Shown: positions 41,467-50,800, counted from the stretch's first letter. The stretch: DNA of 64,000 bases from CAYVQZ01 sp964453435 (GCA_964453435.1 CAYVQZ010000023.1:1-64000); one strand, 5' to 3'. Notes: generated by a model from the letters alone, not told the origin. Numbers and translations are program-made.

Positions 41467-44178
41467 TCATATTTTGACGCCCATGGAGTGAAGCGTTTTC
41501 AGGGCGGCGGGAAGAACGGTGAGCGCGGCGAGCATGCACGCGCTCACGCCGAGCGCCATCATCTTTCCCATGCTGATGAGTCCGAGGTGAGTTGAAAACA
41601 GCACGCATGCGAAGCTGACCATCGTTGTGAGCGATGAGACACTCACCGCGAGCCCGGCGGTCGAGAGAGTCGCCGGGATACCGCCCGAGGTCTCCCGGAA
41701 CCGATGGACAATGTGAACTCCGTTGTCTATTCCGATTCCCACCATCAGGGGAACCGCCATTATATTTATCGGATTGTATTGCCATCCCAGAATCCTCATG
41801 GCTCCCAGCATCCAGACCACTCCCGCGAGCACGGGAAGCAGAGCTAACGAGGCGGTAGAAAGTCTTTTGAAATCCAGCAGCACCAGGACTACTATCGCTC
41901 CCAGCGCCAGCAGGCTGCATTGCTTGAGCGCTCGTCCGGCCGTGTCCAGCATTAGCTGCGCGAAGACAGCGCTTCCCGTCGCATCCGCGGCAACCGAGAA
42001 CACATCTCTGTTGAATCGATCGAGAAACGCCTTGTTCCATATACTCCGCGAGGGAAACACATAGGCCGCATATTTTCCCGTTCTTCCGACGAACCGCGTG
42101 CTCACGCTGTCGGGGTAACTCGAGAAGGTAATCGGTTCGGCCTGTTGGTTATCCGCAAGAGAGCGGAGGGCTTCGTCGACGTTCGGAAAGAAGTCGCTTG
42201 AAAAAGCCCTCAATCGTGACTCGAGAATCTCGGGCCGGGTATTTTCCACGTTTCGGAAAAAGATATCCAGAAGATGCGAACACCGGTCAATCAGAGAAAC
42301 AATTCGTTCGTTGGCAATCATCGCCTTCGCCGCCGCCGCAGTTTCAAGGCCATCCCGCATTTCACGATACTGCCGGATAAATCTTGTCGCATCCGGCTGT
42401 TTGTGGTTCGTTCGCAGATTCCCGCGGAGAGACCGGAGTTCCTCGGTGATTTCGCGGGCCAGCGGGACCCGTTCATGCTGGTTGACCGGAACGAGTTCGT
42501 CTGCGGAGTCTACCCGCAGGACGGTGGGTAATTCTTCCAATCGGTCGACGATTTCTTTGAGAACATCCAGGTCGTCTTTAATGATGACGTTGTATGAGGG
42601 AACGAGGCCGGTTCGCTCGAGCAGCATTCCCTCATACTTCGCGGCTGTGGAATCGACGGGTTGAATATGAAGAAAGTTATAGTCGAATTCCACTTGCGGC
42701 GCGAAAAAACACATTGCCAGTGTAAAGACGACGCCGGCGGCGATGATGACACCGGAACGCTTTTCCGCTGTTCCCGCGAACCGGCGAAGAGCGGGAGCCA
42801 ACGAAGACTGGACCAAAGCTGGCGCGCCCGGAACGCGAGGAAACCATCTGTGCCGCATCGAGACCAGAGACGGCAAAACCGTCAGCATGGATATGAGGCA
42901 GAACGAAATCCCGATTCCGGAAATGATTCCCAACTCCGCCAGGCCGCGGAAATCCGTGACGGCCAGTGTGAAAAACGCTGCGGCAGTCGTGAGGCCGCCC
43001 GTTGCGATGGGAGGTCCGACACCTCCGAGGGTGGAAACCATGGCGACCTCAAAACTTTTCGCTTTTGACTGTTCATCCCGAAACCGGGCAATGAAATGAA
43101 TGCCGAAATCGATGCCAAGACCGATTGTGCTCAACGCGAAGACGGACGACATTATGTTGAGATGACCGATCACCAGTTCCGTGACCCCGAGTGTGCACGC
43201 AATCGCCACGAGCATTGCAGCGCACGCCGAAACTATTTCGAACGGATACCGAAAGAACATCAGGAAGAGGAGAGCCGCCAGAAGCAGAGCCGCGCCTGTG
43301 AGGAACGGAATCTCGCTTTTCATCACGTTCAGGTCGCCGTACGCGAACACCGGTAGACCTGTCACGCCGATGGTCGCGCCCGGAAACTCGGCTTCGGCCC
43401 TTTCTCGCGCTTCCATCAGCGAAGCCATCATCGGACGCAAAAATTCGATAGAATCCTCTTTTTCCGCATTGGGCCGGACAATCAGGATGACGGAGCGGCG
43501 GTTGTCACCCACCAGGTAGCCGTCGGGGTCGTCCGACAAGCCAAAGAGCAGAGAACCGGTGAGAAAGGCCGGAAGAAATTCGAGCCTCCCTTCCTGGTCC
43601 TCTCTGATGTATGAATTGGTCGATTCGAGAAGGCTTGCGAGAGCGGCCAGTTCGACCGGAGCAGCAGGATTCTTGAATCCCCTTCGCGCTCTTCGTTCCG
43701 CCAGTTCTCGGATAATTTCAAAGACTTCATGCATGTCTTCAGCCCGCGTAAAACTTTTCAAGGTCTCCGATTCCTGCCTGATATATTGGCGGAGACCTTC
43801 GAGCTGTCGGGCGGACAAATGGAGCAGCAGCTTATTCTTCACGCTGTCGAAATCGACCTTGTACAGAATATCCCGGATATGCTCCGGGTCGGATGCTATC
43901 CCGGCCGCCAAGTAATCCGCGCAGCGCTTCGAGTCCGCGAGCGAGTTTCCCTCCACGACAAAGTAGATGTAGTTAGCCGTTCCGAATTCGCCCGTGAAAT
44001 TGTTGTAGTTTCGGATATGCGGATTCGAGGGGGAAAGCAGGTCGAGCCTGCTGGTGTACATTTCCAGATCGAGGGCAAGGCGCACCCCGGCCCCGGCCAT
44101 CACGACCGCGAGCAGGACAACCGCGCCGGGATTGCGGCAAACAACAGACGCAATCAGTTCAAAAAGTTTCTTTCGCAC
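41467..44178 (-). CDS. MMPL/RND superfamily exporter (HpnN-like)
   Basis: A 903-residue protein with 12 predicted membrane helices in two halves and two large extracytoplasmic domains. It starts LFELIASVVCRNPGAVVLLA. Helices 4-6 of the first half include STIGLGIDFGIHFIARFRDE, and the second half has VPLMVGIGIDNGVHIVHRFR, the paired GxxxD family motif (GIDFG / GIDNG). This pattern belongs to the MMPL-type exporters that include hopanoid transporter HpnN and PatR/MmpL proteins. Lipid or hydrophobic export is the best guess. No hopanoid genes are nearby. It runs toward repeats A and B and stands alone. Confidence 0.88.
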   Translation of the reverse strand: MRKKLFELIASVVCRNPGAVVLLAVVMAGAGVRLALDLEMYTSRLDLLSPSNPHIRNYNNFTGEFGTANYIYFVVEGNSLADSKRCADYLAAGIASDPEHIRDILYKVDFDSVKNKLLLHLSARQLEGLRQYIRQESETLKSFTRAEDMHEVFEIIRELAERRARRGFKNPAAPVELAALASLLESTNSYIREDQEGRLEFLPAFLTGSLLFGLSDDPDGYLVGDNRRSVILIVRPNAEKEDSIEFLRPMMASLMEARERAEAEFPGATIGVTGLPVFAYGDLNVMKSEIPFLTGAALLLAALLFLMFFRYPFEIVSACAAMLVAIACTLGVTELVIGHLNIMSSVFALSTIGLGIDFGIHFIARFRDEQSKAKSFEVAMVSTLGGVGPPIATGGLTTAAAFFTLAVTDFRGLAELGIISGIGISFCLISMLTVLPSLVSMRHRWFPRVPGAPALVQSSLAPALRRFAGTAEKRSGVIIAAGVVFTLAMCFFAPQVEFDYNFLHIQPVDSTAAKYEGMLLERTGLVPSYNVIIKDDLDVLKEIVDRLEELPTVLRVDSADELVPVNQHERVPLAREITEELRSLRGNLRTNHKQPDATRFIRQYREMRDGLETAAAAKAMIANERIVSLIDRCSHLLDIFFRNVENTRPEILESRLRAFSSDFFPNVDEALRSLADNQQAEPITFSSYPDSVSTRFVGRTGKYAAYVFPSRSIWNKAFLDRFNRDVFSVAADATGSAVFAQLMLDTAGRALKQCSLLALGAIVVLVLLDFKRLSTASLALLPVLAGVVWMLGAMRILGWQYNPINIMAVPLMVGIGIDNGVHIVHRFRETSGGIPATLSTAGLAVSVSSLTTMVSFACVLFSTHLGLISMGKMMALGVSACMLAALTVLPAALKTLHSMGVKI

Positions 44179-44222
44179 TGAAGGAATTAGGCATATGTGA
44201 TGATTGTGCCACTCACCCTCTG

Positions 44223-44432
44223 CGGCAAAGCCGCTTAATGAAAATTAACAGAACTAATCAGTAAGAGCAAGCGGGATNNNNNNNNNNNNNNNNNNNNNNN
44301 NNNNNNNNNNNNNNNNNNNNNNNNNNNNNNNNNNNNNNNNNNNNNNNNNNNNNNNNNNNNNNNNNNNNNNNNNNNNNCGGCAAAGCCGCTTAATGAAAAT
44401 TAACAGAACTAATCAGTAAGAGCAAGCGGGAT
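44223..44432. other. 100-N scaffold gap (44278-44377) between two identical 55-bp ends
   Basis: The 55 bp before the Ns (44223-44277) and the 55 bp after them (44378-44432) are identical, both starting CGGCAAAGCCGCTTAATGAA and ending GCAAGCGGGAT. Contigs whose ends share a k-mer-length overlap were probably joined with a default 100-N spacer. The rest of 44179-44793 holds no gene I can support; a TATAAT at 44716-44721 may be the -10 of the next gene. Confidence 0.9.
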
Positions 44433-44793
44433 AACCGCAACGCGGCGGAACCGTTGATCAAATTTCGCTCGGGAGAGCATCACGCTCTCGTCCCCGAAAT
44501 CAGGAGGTAATGCCGTATGGAAAGCCCGGCACGCATTCAAAAAACCAACAGGAAAAGACGGGGAAGGAATTTTCTTCTCGAACGCGAATAAATCGGAGAG
44601 AGCGCAATTCATGACGCACAACAATCAAAGGGATGCGCTCGAACAGGACCGCCAGTCACAAATCAGAAATAAGCTCACACAGCCGGAAAAAAGTCAGGTT
44701 CGAGTCAAAGAGTGTTATAATTGTCTTTGAATCGTTTTTTCGGAGCAATTAGCGAGCTGGTCGCGAGTCAAACACGAAAGGAGAAAAAGCGAT

Positions 44794-45078
44794 ATGTCCA
44801 CGAAGAAAGAGTTTCTGAGCAAGATGGATGCAAACCTGAAGGAAATGAGCGCAAAAATCGGAAAACTGCGAGCAAATCTCAAAGAGATGGATTCCGACAA
44901 GAGATCACTGTTCGAAAACGATATAGAAGGGTTACAGCAGAAATATGGCGAAGCCGCCAAAAAGATTGAAGAACTGAAAAACACGGGCGAGCATGAATGG
45001 GAGAATTTCAAGAAGGGTTGCGAACAATTGGTGGAGGAAGTTCAGAAGACGTTGAACCGCGCACTTTCAAACATTTGA
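44794..45078 (+). CDS. Small coiled-coil protein
   Basis: A 94-residue, highly charged helical protein without Cys, Pro or aromatic clusters except one Trp. Heptad-like stretches MDANLKEMSAKIGKLRANLK and GLQQKYGEAAKKIEELKNTG predict a coiled coil or apolipoprotein-like helix, as in small stress-associated proteins of sediment bacteria. GAAAGGAGAAAAAG gives the ribosome site. Function unknown. Confidence 0.8.
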   Translation: MSTKKEFLSKMDANLKEMSAKIGKLRANLKEMDSDKRSLFENDIEGLQQKYGEAAKKIEELKNTGEHEWENFKKGCEQLVEEVQKTLNRALSNI

Positions 45079-45344
45079 ACTATGTGACGCGCTCGCTTGA
45101 CGTCTATGGCAATGGAGATGCCAACGAGCGGCGTTTCTTCGCCCCTGTTTCTCCGCGCTTTCAGTGAGTCCTCTGTCCTCTTCGATCAGATCAAGAAATC
45201 GGCGAAGCCGACCTCGACTTGCTTGTGTTGTGAAAAAAGCAGTTTTGGAGAAGCCCAGGAAGCCCGACTTGCGCATGCGTGGACTATTCGGCGCTGTTCG
45301 AACATTCGGCATCCGAGCATCCCAAAGCAGCCGGACACCTCCGC

Positions 45345-45373
45345 TTGACGCGTTCCCGAAATTTTGTTATGCT
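45345..45373 (+). promoter_or_regulatory. Promoter of the nickel/cobalt cluster
   Basis: TTGACG (45345-45350) and TATGCT (45368-45373) are spaced by 17 bp, with a leader of about 30 nt to the GTG at 45411. The rest of 45079-45410 shows no gene or clear element. Confidence 0.68.
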
Positions 45374-45410
45374 GATTTCGGTATCGTTCCGAACCTGATC
45401 AGGAGTGACC

Positions 45411-45824
45411 GTGATAATCGGCGTGGTCGACGGCCAGGGAGGCGGAATCGGAGCGCACGTGGTTGAACGCCTCCGGAAATCGCTTCCCGAGGAGACAGAG
45501 ATAATCGCACTCGGCACGAATGCGGTGGCCACCGCCAACATGATGAAGGCGGGCGCCAACAAGGGCGCGTCGGGCGAGAACGCGATATGCCAGACCGTTC
45601 CGCAACTTGGCATTGTCGCAGGCGGGCTCGCGATTCTTCAGCCCCACTCGATGCTCGGCGAGATAACACCGGCTATGGTGGAAGCAATTGTCCGGAGCCG
45701 GGCGCGCAAGCTTGTTATGCCGCTGAGGTCGGCAAACATCGAGTTGGTTGGCCTGAGGGATGAACCGATTCCTCACTTGATCGAGGAACTTGCGGAACGA
45801 GTTGTTGCAATCATGAGGGAGTAG
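45411..45824 (+). CDS. DUF3842 family protein
   Basis: A 137-residue protein with a Rossmann-like start IIGVVDGQGGGIGAHVVERL, ALGTNAVATANMMKAGANKG, and ENAICQTVPQLGIVAGGLAI. This matches DUF3842, a family of unknown function found in anaerobes. The GTG at 45411 is chosen because AGGAG lies six bases upstream. It lies 4 bp before cooT; the recurrent DUF3842-CooT pairing suggests a role in nickel handling, which is inference. Confidence 0.87.
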   Translation: MIIGVVDGQGGGIGAHVVERLRKSLPEETEIIALGTNAVATANMMKAGANKGASGENAICQTVPQLGIVAGGLAILQPHSMLGEITPAMVEAIVRSRARKLVMPLRSANIELVGLRDEPIPHLIEELAERVVAIMRE

Positions 45825-45828
45825 AGCG

Positions 45829-46017
45829 ATGTGTGAGGCGAACGCGTACATAGTCGAGAACGGAAAAGAACAACTTTTCCTAGAGAGCGTGGATGTTTTG
45901 CGGCCTGAGGGCGACGGCGTATACCTCCTGAGCGCATTCGGCGAACAGAAGACGGTAAGCGCCCGAATCAAGGAGATTCGCCTCATGGACCACAAGATAA
46001 TCCTTGAGAAGAGCTAG
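45829..46017 (+). CDS. cooT: CooT family nickel-binding protein
   Basis: A 62-residue protein beginning MCEANAYIVENGKEQLFLES. The invariant Cys2 is the nickel ligand in characterised CooT dimers. The fold is a small beta-rich SH3-like dimer, and length is normal. CooT delivers or buffers nickel for carbon monoxide dehydrogenase; no CODH gene is in this window, but the neighbouring CbiM/NikL/CbiQ genes and the LarA-like protein at 24616 also point to nickel. Confidence 0.9.
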   Translation: MCEANAYIVENGKEQLFLESVDVLRPEGDGVYLLSAFGEQKTVSARIKEIRLMDHKIILEKS

Positions 46018-46024
46018 GACCAAT

Positions 46025-46125
46025 GCAGGCCGCGAAGGCCTGCTCCGGCATAGAGACCCGAAAAGCTGACCACGAAGGTCGGCGCGTCGGCATGAAGCAG
46101 ACGCGGCCGCTTCGTGGTTTTTTTT
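46025..46125 (+). terminator. Hairpin pair and strong terminator after cooT
   Basis: GCAGGCC-GCGAA-GGCCTGC (about 46025-46043) is a perfect 7-bp hairpin. It is followed by a long two-part stem ACCACGAAG...CTTCGTGGT (46069-46118) with an inner GCGTC/GACGC stem and a run of T (46118-46125). The second is a convincing terminator or attenuator between cooT and the porin gene. I could not match the whole to a known metal riboswitch. The sequence from 46126 to 46376 has no gene. Confidence 0.75.
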
Positions 46126-46376
46126 CGATACGGGAAGCCGAGGGGGAAGGTCTACACATTTGACAAGCCCCGGAGGGACCCCGTTGTCGTTCCGATCGCA
46201 GGGAAGAATTTCGACTCGACCGATATCGAATTCGGCAGATTCTTCATCGCTGTGCTTCTCGGAATGACAACCTCGCGAGTCGATTAAAAACATGCAAGAG
46301 GAAAATTGTTTGGGTGGCGGCGCGGGATGCGCGCCGTATTCCTTGAAGGGAGATGGTCACGGGAGAAAATAATAAT

Positions 46377-47681
46377 ATGAAGCCAGTGACAAAATGGTAT
46401 ATATTGACAATAATGACGTTTCTTTTTCTGCTTTTGCCGGCCCGTTGTTTGGCGGACACGCTGGAGCGGGAGGTAGAGGAACTCAAGAAGATTGTCGACC
46501 AGCTCCGGGGAACCGTCGCGGACCAGGAGCGACGATTGCGGGAGCAGGAGGAAATCATCAAGGACCTGTTGGACGAGGTTGAACCTCCCGAGATGGCGAA
46601 GATGATCGAGCCCCATATTGACAAGCATATGTTGCACGAAGGGAGCGGAGTGGGCGAACAGCTCGGCAACTTGAAGATTGCGGTCGGGTTGACCGGAGTC
46701 GTGCAGGGCAGCATCGACTCAGAGGATGTCAGCGGAGAAAGGACCGATCGGACCGACGGCTCGTGGTCGCTTGACCTCGAACTCGAATCGCCGGTGGGAG
46801 AACGCGGAGTGGCGTTCATGCTCATCGAGGCCGGCCAGGGAGAAGGGCTCACAGGAGAACTGGATGCCCTGTTCCATAACGTGAACGACGACGCAGGCGA
46901 CAGCGAGAGCAGTCTCGAAGTGACGGAGGCGTGGTATCAGCACTATTTTTATGGGGACCGTGTTGTGCTGACCGTCGGCAAGCTCGATATGACCAACTAC
47001 TTCGACACCAACGCTGTCGCGAACGACGAAACGAACCAATTCCTCAATTCCGGCCTTGTCAATTCCGTCGCGGTCGAGTTTCCCGACGACAACGGAGCGG
47101 GTATCCGCCTGGCGTTCATGCCGAACGACTGGTTCGAACTGGGTCTCGGCTGGGCGGAGAGCGACTCCGACTGGGAAGATATCGCGAACGACGGCTTCGG
47201 CATAGCCGAGGTAAGCTTCAAGCCAAACCTTTTACAACGCGAAGGCGCCTACCGTTTCTTCGCGTGGGCGAACGGTTCGGATAAAGAAAAACTCGGGGGA
47301 ACCGATACCGACGAGGACGGATGGGGCGCCGGCCTCAGCTTCGACCAAGGGTTCACAGACTGTCTCACCGCATTTTTGCGACTCGGATATGCCGACGACG
47401 ACGTCTATGAAGTCGAGGGCACGTGGAGCGCCGGCGCTGAAATCCGGGGCGTCAGATGGAACCGGGAGCACGATGTTCTCGGACTGGCGGTGTCGCAGGC
47501 GCTCATCAACAACAAGATAGAGAACGATGACACCGAGACATTGTTCGAAGCATACTACAGCATCGCGTTCAGCGAGCAACTGTACATCTCGCCGGATATT
47601 CAGATAATCGACAATCCCGGCGGAGACAGCGACAATGATACGGTGGTAGTGCTCGGCACTCGAGCGCAGGTGAATTTCTGA
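46377..47681 (+). CDS. Outer-membrane porin with coiled-coil stem
   Basis: A 434-residue exported protein. A signal peptide (MTFLFLLLPARCLA) is followed by a coiled coil (about residues 28-65, LEREVEELKKIVDQLRGTVA) and then beta-strand-rich sequence to the terminal Phe (GTRAQVNF). The layout matches LbtU/OprB-like porins of this kind, where the coiled coil trimerises in the periplasm. Repeated aromatic strand ends (WYQHYFYGDRVVLTVGKLDM) support a beta barrel. It lies between the nickel genes and DUF4198/CbiM and could be the outer-membrane entry for Ni or Co. Confidence 0.85.
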   Translation: MKPVTKWYILTIMTFLFLLLPARCLADTLEREVEELKKIVDQLRGTVADQERRLREQEEIIKDLLDEVEPPEMAKMIEPHIDKHMLHEGSGVGEQLGNLKIAVGLTGVVQGSIDSEDVSGERTDRTDGSWSLDLELESPVGERGVAFMLIEAGQGEGLTGELDALFHNVNDDAGDSESSLEVTEAWYQHYFYGDRVVLTVGKLDMTNYFDTNAVANDETNQFLNSGLVNSVAVEFPDDNGAGIRLAFMPNDWFELGLGWAESDSDWEDIANDGFGIAEVSFKPNLLQREGAYRFFAWANGSDKEKLGGTDTDEDGWGAGLSFDQGFTDCLTAFLRLGYADDDVYEVEGTWSAGAEIRGVRWNREHDVLGLAVSQALINNKIENDDTETLFEAYYSIAFSEQLYISPDIQIIDNPGGDSDNDTVVVLGTRAQVNF

Positions 47682-47876
47682 TGTTGCGGGACCACGGCCG
47701 GAACGACAAGATGCGAGCGATGAATGACACTGGTCTACCGAATTGAGCGGAACGAGCAATCTTTTGTCCCGCGATGGCTTTCTTGGAACCGAGGGTCTTC
47801 ACTTTGTTCCGGGCGACACATTGAAAAACAGATTCGATTTCCTGGCAAAGGACTTCCGCGCATGGAGGAATGGAAA

Positions 47877-48674
47877 ATGAAAAGGAGGTTGTTGTCTCTG
47901 AAACAGAAACTGCTCATTACAGCGTTCATCACTTGCTTTCCGTTTGCGATACCCTCGCAAGCCGCGGCTCATTTTCAAATGATTATTCCGTCGACGGATA
48001 TTGTCTCACCGACCGGTCCCAAAGAAATTTCCTTGCGGGTGATGTTCATCCATCCGATGGAAGGCCACGCGATGGACATGGCGAAGCCGACGGAGTTCGG
48101 AGTGTTCGCGGGTGGCGAGAAACACGACCTGCTCGAAAGCCTGAAACCGGCGGAATTCAGGGGCCACACGGCTTATAGCGCGACTTACCGGATAAAGCGC
48201 CCGGGCGACCATGTGTTCTATGTGAAGCCTGCGCCCTACTGGGAACCCGCCGAGGGGCTGATAATTGTCCACTACACAAAAGTTGTCGTCAACGCGATGG
48301 GTCTCGAAGAAGGCTGGGATGAGGAAATCGGCCTCGAGACGGAAATCGTGCCCCTCGCGCGGCCGTACGGCCTTTGGACGGGGAACGTGTTCCGCGGAAT
48401 CGTGAAAAAGAACGGCAAACCTGTTCCCTACGCCGAGGTCGAGGTCGAGTATTTTAATGAAAACGGCAAAATAACCCCGCCCGCCGACCCGTACATAACG
48501 CAGGTGGTCAAGGCCGACGGCAATGGAGTGTTCAGCTACGCGATGCCCAAAGCCGGCTGGTGGGGCTTTTCCGCGCTCAGCGAGGCAGACGAAAAGATGA
48601 AGAATCCGGAAGGCGAAGAAGTACCGGTCGAAATCGGCGCCCTCATCTGGGTTCGCACCCGAGACATGAAGTAG
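47877..48674 (+). CDS. DUF4198 periplasmic protein (NikK-like)
   Basis: A 265-residue exported protein. The signal peptide ends ...IPSQAAA and mature sequence begins HFQMIIPSTDIVSP, with an N-terminal His. The family part is ISLRVMFIHPMEGHAMDMAK, later YGLWTGNVFRGIVKKNGKPV and ALIWVRTRDMK. DUF4198 proteins include NikK, a periplasmic component accompanying nickel/cobalt ECF transporters. The gene is 10 bp before cbiM. Several His and Met residues (HPMEGHAMDM) could bind metal. The ATG at 47877 follows GGAGGAATGG. Confidence 0.88.
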   Translation: MKRRLLSLKQKLLITAFITCFPFAIPSQAAAHFQMIIPSTDIVSPTGPKEISLRVMFIHPMEGHAMDMAKPTEFGVFAGGEKHDLLESLKPAEFRGHTAYSATYRIKRPGDHVFYVKPAPYWEPAEGLIIVHYTKVVVNAMGLEEGWDEEIGLETEIVPLARPYGLWTGNVFRGIVKKNGKPVPYAEVEVEYFNENGKITPPADPYITQVVKADGNGVFSYAMPKAGWWGFSALSEADEKMKNPEGEEVPVEIGALIWVRTRDMK

Positions 48675-48684
48675 GCGCAACGCG

Positions 48685-49317
48685 ATGCATATTTCCGAAG
48701 GCGTTTTGTCACCTCAAGTGCTTGTCGCCGGTGGTGGGCTGGCCGCCGCCGGCATCGCATACTCACTGAAGAAGATGGACTATGAGCGGGTGCCCCAGGT
48801 CGCCATCGTATCTGCGGCCTTCTTCGTGGCGTCGTTCGTGCATCTCCCGATCGGGCCGGTGAGCGTGCACCTGACCTTGAACGGGTTGGCGGGTATCCTG
48901 CTCGGATGGGCTGCCTTTCCGGCGATTCTCGTCGCGTTGTTTCTCCAGGGTGTTTTGTTTCAGTTCGGAGGCCTGACGACGCTGGGGGTCAACACCCTGA
49001 ACATGGCCCTGCCCGCAGTCATCTGTTTTCTGGCGTTCAAGCGCGGCATCCACAACCGCAGCGCCACGCTTTCCGCAATTGCAGCATTCGTGTGCGGCTT
49101 CTTTGCCGTCGCGCTGAGCGGTCTCATGGTGGCCGTTTCGCTCATCTGGTCGGAAGAGTCATTCTTCGACGTAGCGAGAGTCGTGGTGGCCGGCCATTTG
49201 CCAGTCATGGTAATTGAGGGGCTGATCACAGCCTTTATTGTCGGATTCCTGAAGAGGGTAAAACCGGATGTTCTGGAGGCACCACATGCGAATTCCCAAT
49301 TCAGCAGCCTGGAATAA
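48685..49317 (+). CDS. cbiM: CbiM-type substrate-binding membrane component of Ni/Co ECF transporter
   Basis: A 210-residue membrane protein with about six helices. The N-terminus MHISEGVLSPQVLVAGGG bears the invariant Met1-His2 that forms the metal site of CbiM/NikM. Other family marks are LPIGPVSVHLTLNGLAGILL and LFQFGGLTTLGVNTLNMALP. It binds Ni(II) or Co(II) in the membrane. The last codons overlap the next gene by 32 bp. CbiM and NikM cannot be separated by eye; CooT and NikK/NikL-like neighbours favour nickel. Confidence 0.95.
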   Translation: MHISEGVLSPQVLVAGGGLAAAGIAYSLKKMDYERVPQVAIVSAAFFVASFVHLPIGPVSVHLTLNGLAGILLGWAAFPAILVALFLQGVLFQFGGLTTLGVNTLNMALPAVICFLAFKRGIHNRSATLSAIAAFVCGFFAVALSGLMVAVSLIWSEESFFDVARVVVAGHLPVMVIEGLITAFIVGFLKRVKPDVLEAPHANSQFSSLE

Positions 49318-49936
49318 GCGGCTGATTTTGTTCGCCGCGCTCACAATCTGTATGATTTTCGAGTTCTTTGTTCCTCGGACGGCGTGGGCGCACAAGGTGA
49401 ACGTGTTCGCCTATGTCGAGGGCGATACCGTCATCACTCAGAGCTACTTCAGCGATGGGCGCAAATGCCGAGACTCTCTCATCGAGGTATTTAACGGGGA
49501 CGGAGAAAAACTCATCGAGGGCACGACCGATGAAGAAGGGGTGTTCTCGTTCCGGATACCGGAGAACACGGACCTGCTGATACGCCTTACGGCCTCGATG
49601 GGACACCAGGCGGAATACGTGGTTCCCGCAACGGACCTGCCGGCGGCTCCGCTGTCATCAGAAGCCGGCACGGGAACGGTTGCGGCGCCTGAAACGGTAA
49701 AGCCGGAGCCTGCGGTCGAACCTGAGTCGGAAGCCGCTCAGACGGTCACGACCCTTGCGGAGGTGGAACAGGCTCTCGACAGGGCGCTCGCCCGGCAGTT
49801 GGCCCCGCTCCGGCGCGCCATCGAGGAAACCCAGTCGAAGCAGAGACTCTCCGATATCCTAGGCTCGATAGGCTATATTCTCGGCCTGATGGGACTCGTC
49901 ATGTATTTCCGCAGCAGGATGCGGAAAAGCGAATAG
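49286..49936 (+). CDS. NikL/CbiL-like exported component
   Basis: A 216-residue protein with an N-terminal signal ending VPRTAWAHKVNVFAYVEGDT. After cleavage the mature protein would start with the AHK segment typical of NikL. An Ig-like domain follows (SDGRKCRDSLIEVFNGDGEK), then a Pro/Glu-rich linker (about residues 120-150), a coiled coil and one C-terminal membrane helix. It occupies the position of NikL between M and Q components. GGAGGCACC precedes the ATG at 49286. Its role is likely accessory to the CbiM component. Confidence 0.83.
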   Translation: MRIPNSAAWNKRLILFAALTICMIFEFFVPRTAWAHKVNVFAYVEGDTVITQSYFSDGRKCRDSLIEVFNGDGEKLIEGTTDEEGVFSFRIPENTDLLIRLTASMGHQAEYVVPATDLPAAPLSSEAGTGTVAAPETVKPEPAVEPESEAAQTVTTLAEVEQALDRALARQLAPLRRAIEETQSKQRLSDILGSIGYILGLMGLVMYFRSRMRKSE

Positions 49937-49945
49937 GACTCATGC

Positions 49946-50707
49946 ATGATTGAAGAGACCTTCGCGGACGGCAGTTCATTCATTCATCGTCTTGACCCGA
50001 GGGTCAAGACCGTCGCCGCCATAGGATTTTCCGTATTGACGGCTGTGGCAGACTCTTTTCCTCCCCTTTTCTTTGCGCTTGGGTTTGCTATCGTGTTGGT
50101 CGGGCTGGCCCGGCTCCGGCCGCGCGCGGTCATGCGTCGGCTCCTGCTCGTAAACGGTTTCGTGCTGCTCTTGTGGCTGATGCTTCCTCTTACGTTCGGG
50201 GGAGAACCCATCGCTCGCATCGGTCCCGTGACGATTTCGGCGGAGGGCATCCGGTACGCGCTGCTCATAACCCTAAAGTCCAACGCGATTATTCTCGCGT
50301 GTATTGCGCTGCTCGCAACGACGCATCTGACCGAGTTGGGGCGCGCGCTCGGGTGGCTGCGAGCGCCGCAGAAAATAGTCCATATCCTGCTTTTCATGCT
50401 TCGATATCTTGGAGAAATAAGCAAAGAATATCAGCGTCTCAGCGTCTCAATGCGCGTACGATGCTTCCAGCCGAGCACAAATCTTCACACGTACCGTTCA
50501 TACGCCAACATGGTCGGGATGCTGTTGGTGAACAGTTACGAGAGGGCGGAGGCCGTGTATGCCGCAATGTTATGCAGGGGATTCCACGGGAAGTTTTATG
50601 CCCTCGACGATTTCGCTGTCGATGGTGACGATGTTGCCTTTGGAATCCTGGTGGTCGCCGCCTTGAGCGCAATGGCCGTCTTGCAGTGGTTCCCCTTGTT
50701 TGGCTGA
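49946..50707 (+). CDS. cbiQ: CbiQ-type transmembrane component of ECF transporter
   Basis: A 253-residue T-component with five or so membrane helices: TVAAIGFSVLTAVADSFPPL near the start, then LLVNGFVLLLWLMLPLTFG, and the coupling-helix motif AMLCRGFHGKF, where the Arg-Gly pair contacts the ATPase. The start SSFIHRLDPRVKTV is typical of CbiQ. The ATPase gene (cbiO/nikO) that usually follows is missing; 460 bp of gene-free repeat sequence come next. Confidence 0.93.
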   Translation: MIEETFADGSSFIHRLDPRVKTVAAIGFSVLTAVADSFPPLFFALGFAIVLVGLARLRPRAVMRRLLLVNGFVLLLWLMLPLTFGGEPIARIGPVTISAEGIRYALLITLKSNAIILACIALLATTHLTELGRALGWLRAPQKIVHILLFMLRYLGEISKEYQRLSVSMRVRCFQPSTNLHTYRSYANMVGMLLVNSYERAEAVYAAMLCRGFHGKFYALDDFAVDGDDVAFGILVVAALSAMAVLQWFPLFG

Positions 50708-50800
50708 GCCGAAAAAAGCCGCGCCTCTTGCCCATCGCGCACATGTGCCCGCCGCCGGGGATTATCGGACAGACTCTATACTACTATCTACCAGAATTGT

